Part shown: one piece after another, positions 39,148 through 50,000 of the stretch
Position numbering within the stretch: the first letter of the stretch is position 1
Layout of the letters: the number at the start of each line of letters is the position of its first letter
Assembly (NCBI GenBank): GCA_008828725.1
Contig: MEHQ01002275.1
Span: 309,700 to 373,699, forward strand
Length of the DNA: 64,000 nt
Direction: 5' to 3'
Source: Saccharina japonica
Lineage: Eukaryota; Sar; Phaeophyceae; Laminariales; Laminariaceae
The notes under the pieces: model-generated
The model's database searches: none
Seen by the model: only the letters and a program-made list of their open reading frames with translations
What the model was told of the DNA's origin: nothing
Made by a program: the position numbers and the translations under genes

Positions 39148-39257
39148 CTTCCCAAAAATAGGCGTTTTGTTGTTGTTGTTGTTGTTGTTGTTGTTGGGGG
39201 GGTGATGAGAGGGGAGTGGGGTAGGGTGGGGGTGGGTGGGGCCGGGGGGGGGGGAGG

Positions 39258-39780
39258 GTGTACTTCATTTTCATGCATGGCCGTAGTCGTATGACCATAG
39301 ACCCTCGCATCCCTACAATGCCGGGACAGAGCATGTCGGGTTTTCACCGACCAGGCAGACATTTCTAGCACCAAGCGCGAAGCGCCGTGAGGTGTTGGGC
39401 GAGTCGCATGAAGGGTGAGCTGCATCCTGCTAAGAACCGCCTCTGAGGCGGACTTGCATATGGACGACGGCTTCAATGAGTTAATTTAATTTCTGGTGTG
39501 GCCACTTCGGGAGACAGCAATGGGTTTTACTATGTAACTGCCCTCGCGGACGCCTTACCATATTAACACTACGTGATACGACCATTCCCCTTGTGCGGAA
39601 CAAAGGTTCTCCACCCCGCACAAATGATCTACTCGACCGCCAGCTTTGGTGACCGCCAAAAAAAAAATAACAAAAAAAAAACGGCACCCTGGTTGTCTAG
39701 CTCACGCAGCGAGTGGCGTGTTTTACAGCGTCGTTGCCAACCGACGCCAACCCAACCTATAAATATAATATATTTATAGG
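39258..39780 (-). mobile_element. 530-bp repeat family, copy b
   Basis: Bounded by G runs on both sides. It starts GTGTACTTCATTTTCATGCA and ends at the palindromic CTATAAATATAATATATTTATAG. It is close to copy c at 53215 (shared GGGTTTTCACCGACCAGGCA and many other blocks). On the minus strand it keeps an open stretch with MSAWSVKTRHA that is nearly the same in copy c. Confidence 0.75.
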
Positions 39781-40104
39781 GGTGCAATGGGGGGGGGGTA
39801 AGGACCGCAAGATAAGAACACAGAGGGGGTGGCGTGTGTAAGAGCAGAAGAAAGAGGGGTGCTTGAGGACCGCAAGAGAGGGCAGGCGGGCAGGAGGCGG
39901 GCATGATAACCATGAGCGGGGCAGTCTATAAAACGACTATTAATAGTGTGTGCGTTTTTGCTGTGCGCGTGCCATTACGGTTCTTTGTTTGATCGGGTAA
40001 CTCGACGAAGTCCAGCAGCAGCCCGGGGGCTTCTTACTGATCACCAGTATGTGACTCTAACAAAGAGGATCCTCTCTTTCGAGTCATAGCCCATATAGCC
40101 CACC

Positions 40105-40203
40105 CCCCCAGGGGGTGGGGGGGGGGGCGTACTCATTTGTTGCTTGCCTTAAGCCATTTGACCATTGACCACGCATCCCTTTCGAGACGGAGGGGGGGGG
40201 GGG
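40105..40203 (-). mobile_element. LINE tail fragment
   Basis: A G run, then CGTACTCATTTGTTGCTTGC, the CATTTGACCATTGACCACGC block and CCCTTTCGAGACGGA, then another G run. It matches the terminal ~75 bp of the LINE at 28578. Confidence 0.65.
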
Positions 40204-40501
40204 CTGGCTGCTTGTACGGGCTCTAATTACGGGACCTTTTTTTTTTAGATGCCCTTCATAGTGCTTGCTGACTCTGTATAACATATACCTGGTACTCGTA
40301 TATGATATGTAGATCATATGATATGACCATGGGGGTATCAATCAATCAATCAGATCACACAAAGCAAACACAAAGCAAACGGAAAGAGAGAAAACGAGAA
40401 GAAAAAATAAACAGTAATACGGGCATGATAAATTAGGGAGATTCACTCCATAGTTCCTGGGGAAAACTTCGTAACTGCTTGCTATGTACCAGGTATATAA
40501 A

Positions 40502-40582
40502 CCACTCTGTACACGGAAATATAAGGATCGTTCAAGCGTTATTTTGAAGACGAAACGGTCCTTACACTTCCGCCCAGAGCGG
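40502..40582. mobile_element. Short hairpin element, copy 3
   Basis: 81 bp with CCACTCTGTACACGGAAATA and the complementary right end TTACACTTCCGCCCAGAGCGG. Intergenic. Confidence 0.72.
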
Positions 40583-40784
40583 CTGGTACACGTGAGAGGA
40601 TAGGGGTGGGTGAAATCACAATCAATCTGAATTGGTTAACTACTTGAGCTTAGTGTTAAAGTGAACTAATTAAACACAACAACAAAAAACGTAAGGGGAC
40701 GACATATTTTTTCGGCTGCTTCATGCTGCCGGTGCTGCTGTGTGCTGCTGTGGCTGATCGTCGTCATACATTTTCGTCACGATG

Positions 40785-40988
40785 TTTTCCTTGAGATAGA
40801 TGGAGGCCAAAGGAGGCGAAACAGGAAGGGGATACGATTAGTATTTTTTTTTAATGTAATACATGGAAACAACGTAATGAGCGCCCACATGTTGGAGGTG
40901 TCTCTATTAGGAGTAGGAACGGTGCTCCGTCTCGAAAGGGATGCGTGGTCAATGGTCGAATGACTAGGGCAAGCAACAAATGAGTACG

Positions 40989-41026
<38 letters not shown>
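40785..41026 (+). mobile_element. 5'-truncated LINE copy ending in poly(C)
   Basis: Reverse-complement match to about 28580-28800, through the blocks GAGCGCCCACATGTTGGAGG, GGAACGGTGCTCCGTCTCGA and CAAGCAACAAATGAGTACG. It ends in about 39 C residues. Here the element is in the plus orientation, so its sense 3' end carries the C run directly. Confidence 0.78.
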
Positions 41027-41115
41027 TGAAAGGACTGAAGAGCATTGCAGTAGTGGACTGATTTCTTTTTCTGTCCACCTACACCCGGAGATGGTATATA
41101 TTGGTATATGTGATA

Positions 41116-41190
41116 CCACAGTGGACGGAAATATAAGGAAGGTTCAGGCATTATTATGAAGACTGAACGGTCCATACATTTCCGTCCAGA
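41116..41190. mobile_element. Short hairpin element, copy 4
   Basis: 75 bp; left arm CCACAGTGGACGGAAATATA, right arm CATACATTTCCGTCCAGA. Only 36 bp separate it from copy 5. Confidence 0.7.
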
Positions 41191-41226
41191 TATATGTACG
41201 ATGTACATATTATATCGTATTAGGTG

Positions 41227-41305
41227 CCACTCTGGGCGGAAATGTAAAGACCGTTTATTGGTTAATATGAAGACCAATCGGTCCTTATATTTACGACCAG
41301 ATTGG
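41227..41305. mobile_element. Short hairpin element, copy 5
   Basis: 79 bp; left arm CCACTCTGGGCGGAAATGTA, right arm TATATTTACGACCAGATTGG. The central part includes GACCNNT...GGTC and is also palindromic. Confidence 0.7.
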
Positions 41306-41731
41306 TATTATACAATAATACAAGTTTCGTACCAGGTACGTGTTATCGACCCAGGAGAGAGAAATCACTCGGTAGAATTGCATATGTGTACAACATGGCA
41401 GCAGCTTGTTGATGAGTTATTAATAGTCATGTACGAACTATGTACGCGTGTAGTACACGTATATCCTGGTATATGTTATACTGACAACCCACCCACCCCT
41501 CTGGTACTGCTGTCCTATCTGGATGCTATACGTATACGTCTTATATACCTATTTCTCTACAGACATCGGTTGAAAGCGCTGCCTGCGTGTCATCGACTGG
41601 GTGGCTGGGGCGGTAAATGCAGACGAGGACTTCTATTAATACTACTTACTGCTTGCTGTATCTAGGCTTCAGTCTTTGAGCCGGAGAAGCTGTCACACCC
41701 TCGCGGTACATACAGCAGCAGCAGCAGCAGT

Positions 41732-41782
41732 GACATGCCAGGCAGTGCCAGGCAGTGCCAGGCAGTGCCAGGCAGTGCCAGG
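41732..41782. repeat. Tandem repeat of AGGCAGTGCC
   Basis: About five copies of the 10-bp unit AGGCAGTGCC following a short (CAG)n run. Intergenic. Confidence 0.85.
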
Positions 41783-41814
41783 TGTCAACATGTCCAGAAC
41801 TATTTACGGGGGAA

Positions 41815-41906
41815 CATAGTAATCAGGACCAAATATGCTGAGTAAGAACACTGGAATATATAGGTTTCTGTACAGGTACTGGCTCCTGATTACTATGGCC
41901 CCCCGT
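41815..41906. repeat. Fold-back repeat with 23-bp arms
   Basis: Arms at 41815-41837 and 41884-41906 (the second is TCCTGATTACTATGG then CCCCCCGT) are inverted with two mismatches and a 46-bp loop. It could be a remnant of a small inverted-repeat element. Confidence 0.6.
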
Positions 41907-42719
41907 GTCCACTATTAATAACTAACCTTCGGAGAAAAGCGTCTGTATATTACGTATAGTCGTGTCCATTTCACCAGACAAGTATGTATGTGCGATAGAT
42001 AAGCTGGCTTCCATTTGACCCCGCCCAAATTTAATTCGTTTCCTTTTTGTTGTTGTTGTTGTTGTTGTTGTTCATTTGAATTCCTTCTTTCCGTGACGCG
42101 GGCTGGATGATGGTGACATGGTGACTGACGGCAACGCACACACAAGCCGATGTGCGCTTCTGCTTCGCACACACACACAGGACCGGCAGGTCGATAATAA
42201 TATAAAAATAGCGTCCTGTTATGACCGGGTGAGCTTTTTTACGATCGGATAAAAATTATTATCAAGTGAAGGTGGCGTTATACTGGTGGGGTGGTGCATC
42301 CATCGACTATCAACCCCTTAAGAGAACCGGTACCCCGTTTTTGGGGACAAACTACTTGGAATTAGTGCGGGACATTTTCTTCAGTTCTGTATGAGTTAAA
42401 CAATTAAAAAATGCAGAAAGACGAGACTCTCAACGATCTCGGGTTGTTGCTACACCACATTGAAAAAAAGCAGACAATTGTTTGAACTCTAACCGTACTC
42501 GTACCCCATACCGGTACTGCTTTTTTCTTCCATTTCGTAGTCGTACGACGTACGTCGTGGACGTTCCGAAATCTGAAACGAACTATGACACGAGCTGGTT
42601 CCAAAAAAAAGCGTACAAGGTATTTATTTATGTATGAATTCATATATACGTATATACCAGGCATCGAAGAGTCATTACAAGGCGAAAGGCTGTAATGTTA
42701 TTATTGCATGTGCGATACA

Positions 42720-43069
42720 TATCAAAGATGTCGGTTGTCAGACTTTGAACCCCTTGACAGACAACAATTCACCAAACACCTTGACAGACAGCCTTGACAA
42801 GAAAAAGCAGGGGACATGAACAAATATCCCCGGTTTTCAAAAACGCCGTACAAACTCACTGAAAACTTCAATGGTATATTTTTTTGTACACAACACCGCA
42901 CGTCAATCTGATTTTCTTCTAGAAAAACGAGTGGTTTCCACATGAGTTCTGGAGGAAGTATTATACCGGGGATAGGGGACGTTTTGGCTTGGACCACGCC
43001 AAAGGCCTTGACAGACAACCTTGACGCTTGACAAACTCGACACTTGACCGTCAACCGACATCTTTGATA
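42720..43069. mobile_element. MITE-like element, 350 bp
   Basis: Perfect 18-bp terminal inverted repeats TATCAAAGATGTCGGTTG and CAACCGACATCTTTGATA. Sub-terminal repeats CTTGACAGACAACC / CTTGACAGACAGCC lie near both ends. There is no coding capacity. If the outer TA is the duplicated target, this fits a Tc1/mariner-type MITE; that assignment is inference. Confidence 0.62.
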
Positions 43070-43744
43070 CATACATATAGCCACAACCTGTCGCAACCCT
43101 CGTTCTGTTGTCTCGTACTGAAAAAGCGGAAACACGACGATGTCACGTGGTCCCAGGGTAGTGTGGATGGATGAATGCAGGTAACAAGGCGTTTCGAAAT
43201 GAGGCAAGATATGTAACCGCAAAATGTCAATCTTGACCAGAGTTAATAGTAACAACAAGTATTTAGATCTCTCTACAGCCAGATTATTACCAGGATCATC
43301 CGCATAGGCCCATTATATCTCACTATGAGTGAGCGTACTGAAAAGCCATAGTTGAGTATGAAGCTAGGGTGGAAAAATGGGCTATTGGCACTCCCTTCGG
43401 GTTACTCCGATTACAAGACACCCAAACCGAGAACCGGGGTGCTATCGGGGCCGGATGACGGCATCTCGATTGGACGACATGTATAATTCTCATGAACTAG
43501 TTCGAGAGCGCAGAGGGCTTATTCTTTATACACTTAATTTCCCAATTTCCAATTATCAAGTGTATATCTACGACTCTCACACTTTCTTATTTCGAGCCGG
43601 TTTTTTTTTCTTTATTGTAAACCGCCCAGAGCTTTGGGCCTGTCTTTGTTATGTTATAGAGGTCCCGTTTTTTTCCCATCCAGGTTGTCCTGTCTATACT
43701 GCTATACGTCCACGACGCTGTTAGATACACGTTAATACTGCCCA

Positions 43745-46700
43745 AAGTAGACTGTCCCCAAAAAGGTGGATGCAACAGTCATAGTGGGTAAAGCACAGAG
43801 AAAAAAAAAACACCCGACCGAGCGGCTGAAAGTACCAGCTCTAAAGAAAAAGCGATCAGGAACAACTGGGCGATCGGGAAAAGGTTACGAATCCGGGAGG
43901 CATCTGCGTATCGCTGATTGAATGCACACAGGGGTCCCATACGCAGTGCCGCGAATTGAGTTAATAGCATCCGATGGGCCGAACGGACAAGGTTTCCTTT
44001 TTTTTTTTTAAACTGCGTCAGTCAGCCTGGCCTATTCTCACAGCATATATTCTTGATATGTGCTTGCAAGCGGCCGAATCATAGCAAATGGCAAGCAAAC
44101 ATTGTACCGGTCGAGGCTTTTAATGGAGATAATAATTACGAGGAGAGCCCTTCCCCCTTCCCCCCGTTGCCATCACCATTATCACCACCACCATCATCGT
44201 CATCATCAACACCGACCGTGGTCGCGTCAGCGCCAGCACCTTTTCTCCTTCTCGCGCGAAGGGCGTCTCTACCCCGTTCCATCAAACGCGACAACCAGGC
44301 CTGCCACCACCCCTCCCCAGGAGCGTCACTGGCCTCCGGGAACACCTCGATGTCCCAAACGTACGGCAACACGCAGTGCGCCGCTATCACCATCACGACA
44401 AGGATCCAGAGAGGGAAGTACACCCCCAGCCATCTCATGCGCCCGAAGGTAGGGCTAGCGTCCCCCGCGGCGCCGTCCAGGCGCAGGGTCACGAGGAGAA
44501 GGAACAGGAGCCAGGGGGGGGACGCGGCTGCCCAGGCTATGCCGTACGCCGGCGACACCGCGTGAGCGTAGCCGCCACCGGTGACGCTGAAGAGCATCGA
44601 CGGGAGTAGCAGCATCTGTTTTTTTTTCGTTTGAGGCGCGTTTGTTGTTGAAGGAGGGCGGTGGTGGAGCAACGGAGAAATATGGTGAAAAATTTAGCGC
44701 AAGGTGTTGGCGAGAACGGATTTTTTTTAAAGGTATGCTGGCACATATCGGTGGGTCTATATACGTACAACATAGACTTGAAACTCCTGATACCGGCGAC
44801 ATCTATATAGGGTTGGAAGCTCTTGACCATGCTGCCCCCGGCACAGCTGGGCTACTGCGGTGCTGCTGTCTAAAACACGATTCAATAAGCACAAGGGTTC
44901 TTTCTTGAGGATGATTTCTTCTCGAGAGCCCTTTCTTGGAAACCCTCTCTTGAGAGTTTGTGGTGCAACTACAATATGTTCAGCAAACCATATTCGTTTT
45001 TTTTTTTTTCGGTTTCTCGAAAGGAAACCTACCCCCCTCCATTCCATCGTTCACTTCTGCGACCCTAACCTCCACCTCGAGAAAAAAACTCGAACATATC
45101 CCATATAGCCCCCTCCCTCCCTCCCTCCCCCTCCCACCTTTACCCACGAGGCTGTGGACGACGGGTGCAGAGCCTTGGCGATGGCCGTGATGCCGACCAC
45201 AGCGAGAGACGCCGAGGGCAGCGCGGCCACCGCCGCGTACTTCGCCATCATGCGAAGCCCCGTGCTTTTGTTATCTCGGTAGATGGCCCCGAACTGCAGC
45301 ACCACGGCCACCGTGCCCACCACGCCCACAACAAGCGCTGGCACGGCTATCACGGCTCCCGTCCCCTCAGCTGCTTCTGTGCTGGTGCTGGTGCTGCTGG
45401 TGCTGCTGGTGCTGCTGGTGCTGGTGCTGGCGCTGGCGTTGGTTGAGAAGTACCAGACCCCCATGAGAGGCCATAGGGATGCGGCCAAGAGAGCGAGGCC
45501 GTAGTAGCAGCAGAGGAGGCCAGAGTCCGAGTGGGTCGGTTCGAAGCGGATCATGTGCGGGAACACGTGCTGGGCAATGTCCCCGTTGTCGTAGCGAACG
45601 TCGTAGGTGTTGTTCTCGCGGGAGGTGGCCACGGCTCCGGGGTACCACGTGTCCTTCCCCGCGAAACAGGCGACCCTGGCGCCTATCGGGTAGCGACCCC
45701 CCCGCAGCGACAGGGAGGGCCGCTCGAGCTCGGGGTTGAAGTAGGTCTTGAGCTGGCGACGGAACCCGTTGCCGTACCAAAGCTCTGGGTCTGTTCTGTC
45801 GTCGGCAGCCTCTCCCTCTCCCTGTCCCGTCTCTTCCGGAGGCAGCGCCTCTCGCGGGTGGAGGACAAAGTTACGGATCGATCCCGCCATCTTCACCAGC
45901 ATTCGCGGGCGCGATGGGGCCGCGGGAGAGCCGTCGGCTGCTGTATCATCCACCCCGCAGGTGCTCGCCGAAGTCGTGGGTCGGGGGGGTTTCCTACCTA
46001 AGACGTTTCCGTGTCCGTCTGCGTGTACCTGTACGCCTTCGTCTCGTCTCCCGTTCCTCCAAGAGTAGTTGAAGGGCGCTCGGCATTTGGCGCACGTCGG
46101 CAGCGCGAGCTTGGTCTTGAAGGCCCCGTACATGGCCCGCGTGTCCACCTTCTTACGCTTGATCACAACTTCCACCGCCTTCCCCGCTCGGCCATCCCAC
46201 TCCTCCGGGAAAGCGTTAACCTAGGGGGGGAGGGTAGACGGAGACCAAGGATTTTTTCTAAGCGAGCTTTGGTCAGGCTCATAATTGTTTTCGACGATCG
46301 GCACATTTATCGCAGGGGTGCAGGCTGAACCTCAATAGCAAACCCCGAAATGCCGCGACTGCATGCTTTGTGCGCGGGTATTACGTTCACCCCAAGCCAA
46401 GGGCTATTGTAGTAGATACGACGTTACTTCTAAGCAAGTTCGTAGTCAGCCTAACTAATGTTTTTCGACGATGGAGACATTCCACAGGGGTACTCGTGGT
46501 GAACCTTAACATCGGCCTCATACAGCCAACATACCCCTTTTCAGTAAGGGGAAGGAAACGAGACAAAGCAGTCCTTCTCAGACGGAAACACGTATGTAGA
46601 AATCACAGTTTTTTACACCGTTTTTCCCGCCAAGGCGGTACTCGTGATTTCTCCCCAACCTCACTGAAAATGGTCCCTACAAACGGAAGTTTCGTGACCG

Positions 46701-46827
46701 TTGAGAAAACGAACCTTCTTGCAAACGGTGCACATCCAATGTCTAGCCGGCAGGGCAAGCTTTGTTGTTTTTTTCGGGCCTGTTCCGTTGACCACCCCCC
46801 CACCTCCTCCTCCTCCTCCTCCTCCTC
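43745..46827. repeat. Segmental duplication, copy 2 (3.08 kb)
   Basis: Near-identical to 33573-36655, same orientation. The right edge lies in a CTC-triplet tract followed by sequence unrelated to copy 1. The left edge follows CCCA, shared with the copy-1 flank as microhomology. Confidence 0.95.
44136..46220 (-). CDS. 5'-truncated copy of the Tudor/TMEM185-like gene
   Basis: Exons 46220-45138 and 44615-44136 duplicate the last two exons of the gene at 33964-39147. I see no coding difference; the only base change found lies in the intron between them. The duplicated block starts inside the upstream intron, so the F-box and glycine-rich exons are absent here. It therefore has no start codon of its own in the conserved frame except internal ATGs (the first is at 46175). 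It could be a pseudogene, be expressed from an internal ATG, or be spliced to the exon at 48055-47684, which ends in the compatible phase 0. If translated it would have a Tudor module and about five membrane helices without ubiquitin-ligase targeting. Confidence 0.6.
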
Positions 46828-47086
46828 CTCCACCCCCGGTGTTCAGCATTTCTCCCAAGCTCCTGCCCCCCCCCCGATCGGAAAGCTGAACTACCGCCCC
46901 CCAACCCCTTCTCCTTCCCAATGCCTCGGCCCGACTGACTCTCTTGTTGAAGCTTAATGCTATTTCGCTCCCCTCCCCCCCCCGGCGACGATGCTTGAAG
47001 GGAACTGCTACCCCCGAGCGGTGCTCGCTCCATACGCTCGCCCCTTTCTCCATTTTCGTAAAATTTTCCCCCCTCCAGGGAGGAGT

Positions 47087-50000
47087 CTATATCTTGGCCT
47101 CTGCCGCCGCTACCGCCGCCGCTATCGCCACCGCTACCGTCGGCAGCGAGAGTGTGCACTCGGCGCCCCCATCCCAGTCGCCATCGCCACTGCAGGCCGC
47201 CGGTGCTAACGGGAGGGACTGAAATGGCCTTGGTCGCGAGAACGAAAAAAACGCCCTTTTTGTTTTGTTTTACGACGACGGCGACGACGATGATGATGAC
47301 AACGAATCACAACAAAGCAAAGGGAAGGGAAAAAATGCGCATCACGTGAGCGGAGGGTGTGTGTGTTTGCGGGAAGGTGCAGTGGTAGGAATGCTATTGC
47401 CGCGAGCACATCCGAATGAGCGGGGCGGCGGGATGCAGTCGCTCCTGTTTGAGTCAAGAGTGATGCGTGCTTCTTGTTGCATGCCATGTCGGTGCGCGGG
47501 TTGGGGCAAACACCTAGGGTCAGTAGTCAGTAGCCGCGACAACCTACATACCGTCGGCACCTTTTGAGTCGTGTTTGCTTGTTGGTGTAACAACTCGTTA
47601 CAGCCGTAGTGGGCATAATTCAGTGCCTCGAAGTTTTTCATAGACCTCGGAGAGAAAAAACAAACGACGAGCTCTTTTCTCACCGCGGAACGGGTGTTGC
47701 CGCGTAAGCGCGATCGAAGCTCGGTGTAGCACAGGGCCTTGAGAGCCGTGGCGGCCATCACCGGCGCCGCCACCAGACCGAACATGGCCAGCAGCAGCGA
47801 TGCCAGCTGCGCGCGTTCCACCCCCATGGCGCCATCCAGGTACCCAGGGCACATAACCGACCACAGAAGGCCGAGCAAGAGGTACAGGCCGTCCCACGTG
47901 CGACTGCTGAACACCACAAACGCCACCCGAAAGGCCAGCCCGGTGGAGCGGCCTCCTGGTCCTTCGTTTTCGTCGTGCGTTGACGCGCCATGTCCCTCGC
48001 CTAGTCGCCTTCTCGTGTCGATCGCGAAAAAAGGCTCGAAGTCTTTGGGCAGGCGCTGCGCAATGCACGAAAAAACAAATAACAACGCACCACAAAATAC
48101 AGCAGTTGGTTTGTTTTTCCATCCCATTCAATATATTTATGCTACTAATGTGTTCTGCTGTTCCCTAACTTTCGAGACTCAGATCCGGGGTCACATAGCA
48201 GCCCCCCCCCCCTCCTCCCCCTCTACAGTTGCTTGCCATCATTCTGATCGTGAGAAAAGTTCATTTTTTTCTTCCCTTGTCGATTCAGTAGGAGACCGCC
48301 AATCGTTACGAGATGTATTATATATAATACTTGGTATGTATGACATCAGCTTCTCTCAAGACCACGAAAATGCACAAGAAACGCTCACAACGTCGCATAC
48401 ATTAATATATGGTGTGGTTCTTATGTGCTGGTATACTGCACGAGGACGCTGTGGTTGGCCACATGCAAGGCCGCTCCACCACCGCTCTACCGGAGGGACG
48501 CGCATGGTGCGAGTTCGAGTTTGGGTAGAGGATGCGTGCTGTATGTAGGTACAGTAGTGTCGGCTCAGATTACAGTAGTTCAAAACGGCGAGTGGAAAGT
48601 ACAACGGCTATGCATGCGTACTTCGAAGTACTTCAAAGGCACTGCGTAAAAAACTACTGATGTACCAGGTATATCGAACACTGTGGCTGGCTGCTGTGGT
48701 GGACCACGTACGACGTACCATACCGGTGTCGTACTGCTGTAGTGGGCATACTCGTATTGTCACCTCTCTCTTCCCTCCTTTACTACAGTATACTATTACC
48801 GAATACATCTGTGGTCTAATCTACTGTAGAATCTGGTAATAAAAATCAATATATCCGGAACAACACCGACAGGGACCTCTGAATGGACATCGTGATCGAG
48901 AGGGGGGGGGCTCCGACATGCTACTTACAGCATCAGAGTATCGCAACATCGCAACAAAGCGATACTCCTAGACGTAGCGTACGCAGAACCACAAGCGGTG
49001 GGCCACATGCATGCGTGCAGGTATACAGTAGCAGCGCCGACCGAGACGGGTTGGCAACTTCCAAATCTGAGGCGCGCAAGCACACAACCACTACGCTCGG
49101 CCGGGACAAGTGTCCTTCGGCGAGCGCAGCTAACTATAAAACTCGCCACCCTTGCGGTGGAAAGCTTTGGGCGTCTCAGAAACGAAGGGAGCGACCTGAT
49201 CGACCAGGCGGCGACAAGCATCTTCGGAGGGACGGACGGGCCGTCCTTGGCGAGGAAAGGCGTCTGCAAAGAACGGCTAAATTGTGACCACCCAGGTCGC
49301 GATCTCACGCCGGGTGCACCGGTACAAATTGGCGCTGCACTGAGGGACCGCCAGGCCACTATTAGTAGGGGAAGGAGGGGAGAAACTGGAGCACTTGTTG
49401 CCAATGACGTGGGGGTGGAACGTTGACGAGGAGTAGGGTAAACGAAGGTTTGCCAAGGGAGAAAGGTGCAACTATTTTGTAGGAGCCTTCAAGAGGCGGG
49501 TTCCGAGCTAAAGCTGAATATCCTCTCCTGGCGTAAAAAAAAAACATAAATGAAAAATCGACTTCGTGTATCGTTCCAAAACGCTCAAAAGCGCTGTTCA
49601 AAAAGAGGTCCCAAAAAAAACAAGTTCACCTTCGCCCCGAACTTTTTTTTTCGACGCATTCCCGAACTTGTTTTTTTTGGGACCTCGCGTCAATCGACTC
49701 CACTTGGTCGATTTAGGGGAGGTAGAGCCACTCAGAAACTTGCTCCGACAAAAACTGGTGCCAGAATCCGAACTTCAAATTTCTCGGAAATCTTCAAAAG
49801 GCTAGCGAAAGCCCAGCCTTTGTACACCTATAAATCGATTGCATTGCCGAACTAGGATATTCTGAAGATATATTCGTTACCCCCGACCCAAAATTACCCT
49901 AGATTGAATGTTTCTAGAGCATCAATCAACATGTGGAACACATTCCCGGGGAGGGGATATTATAATCCATCCCCGCTTTTTTGCATATTTTGGACAGCTG

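Larger units (their letters stand above)
39781..43744. other. Intergenic repeat island between the duplicated copies
   Basis: About 4 kb with LINE tails (40105-40190 and 40785-41026), three hairpin elements, a 10-bp tandem repeat, a fold-back and a MITE. Short frames in it are interrupted or lie over repeats. I found no supported exon. Confidence 0.5.
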
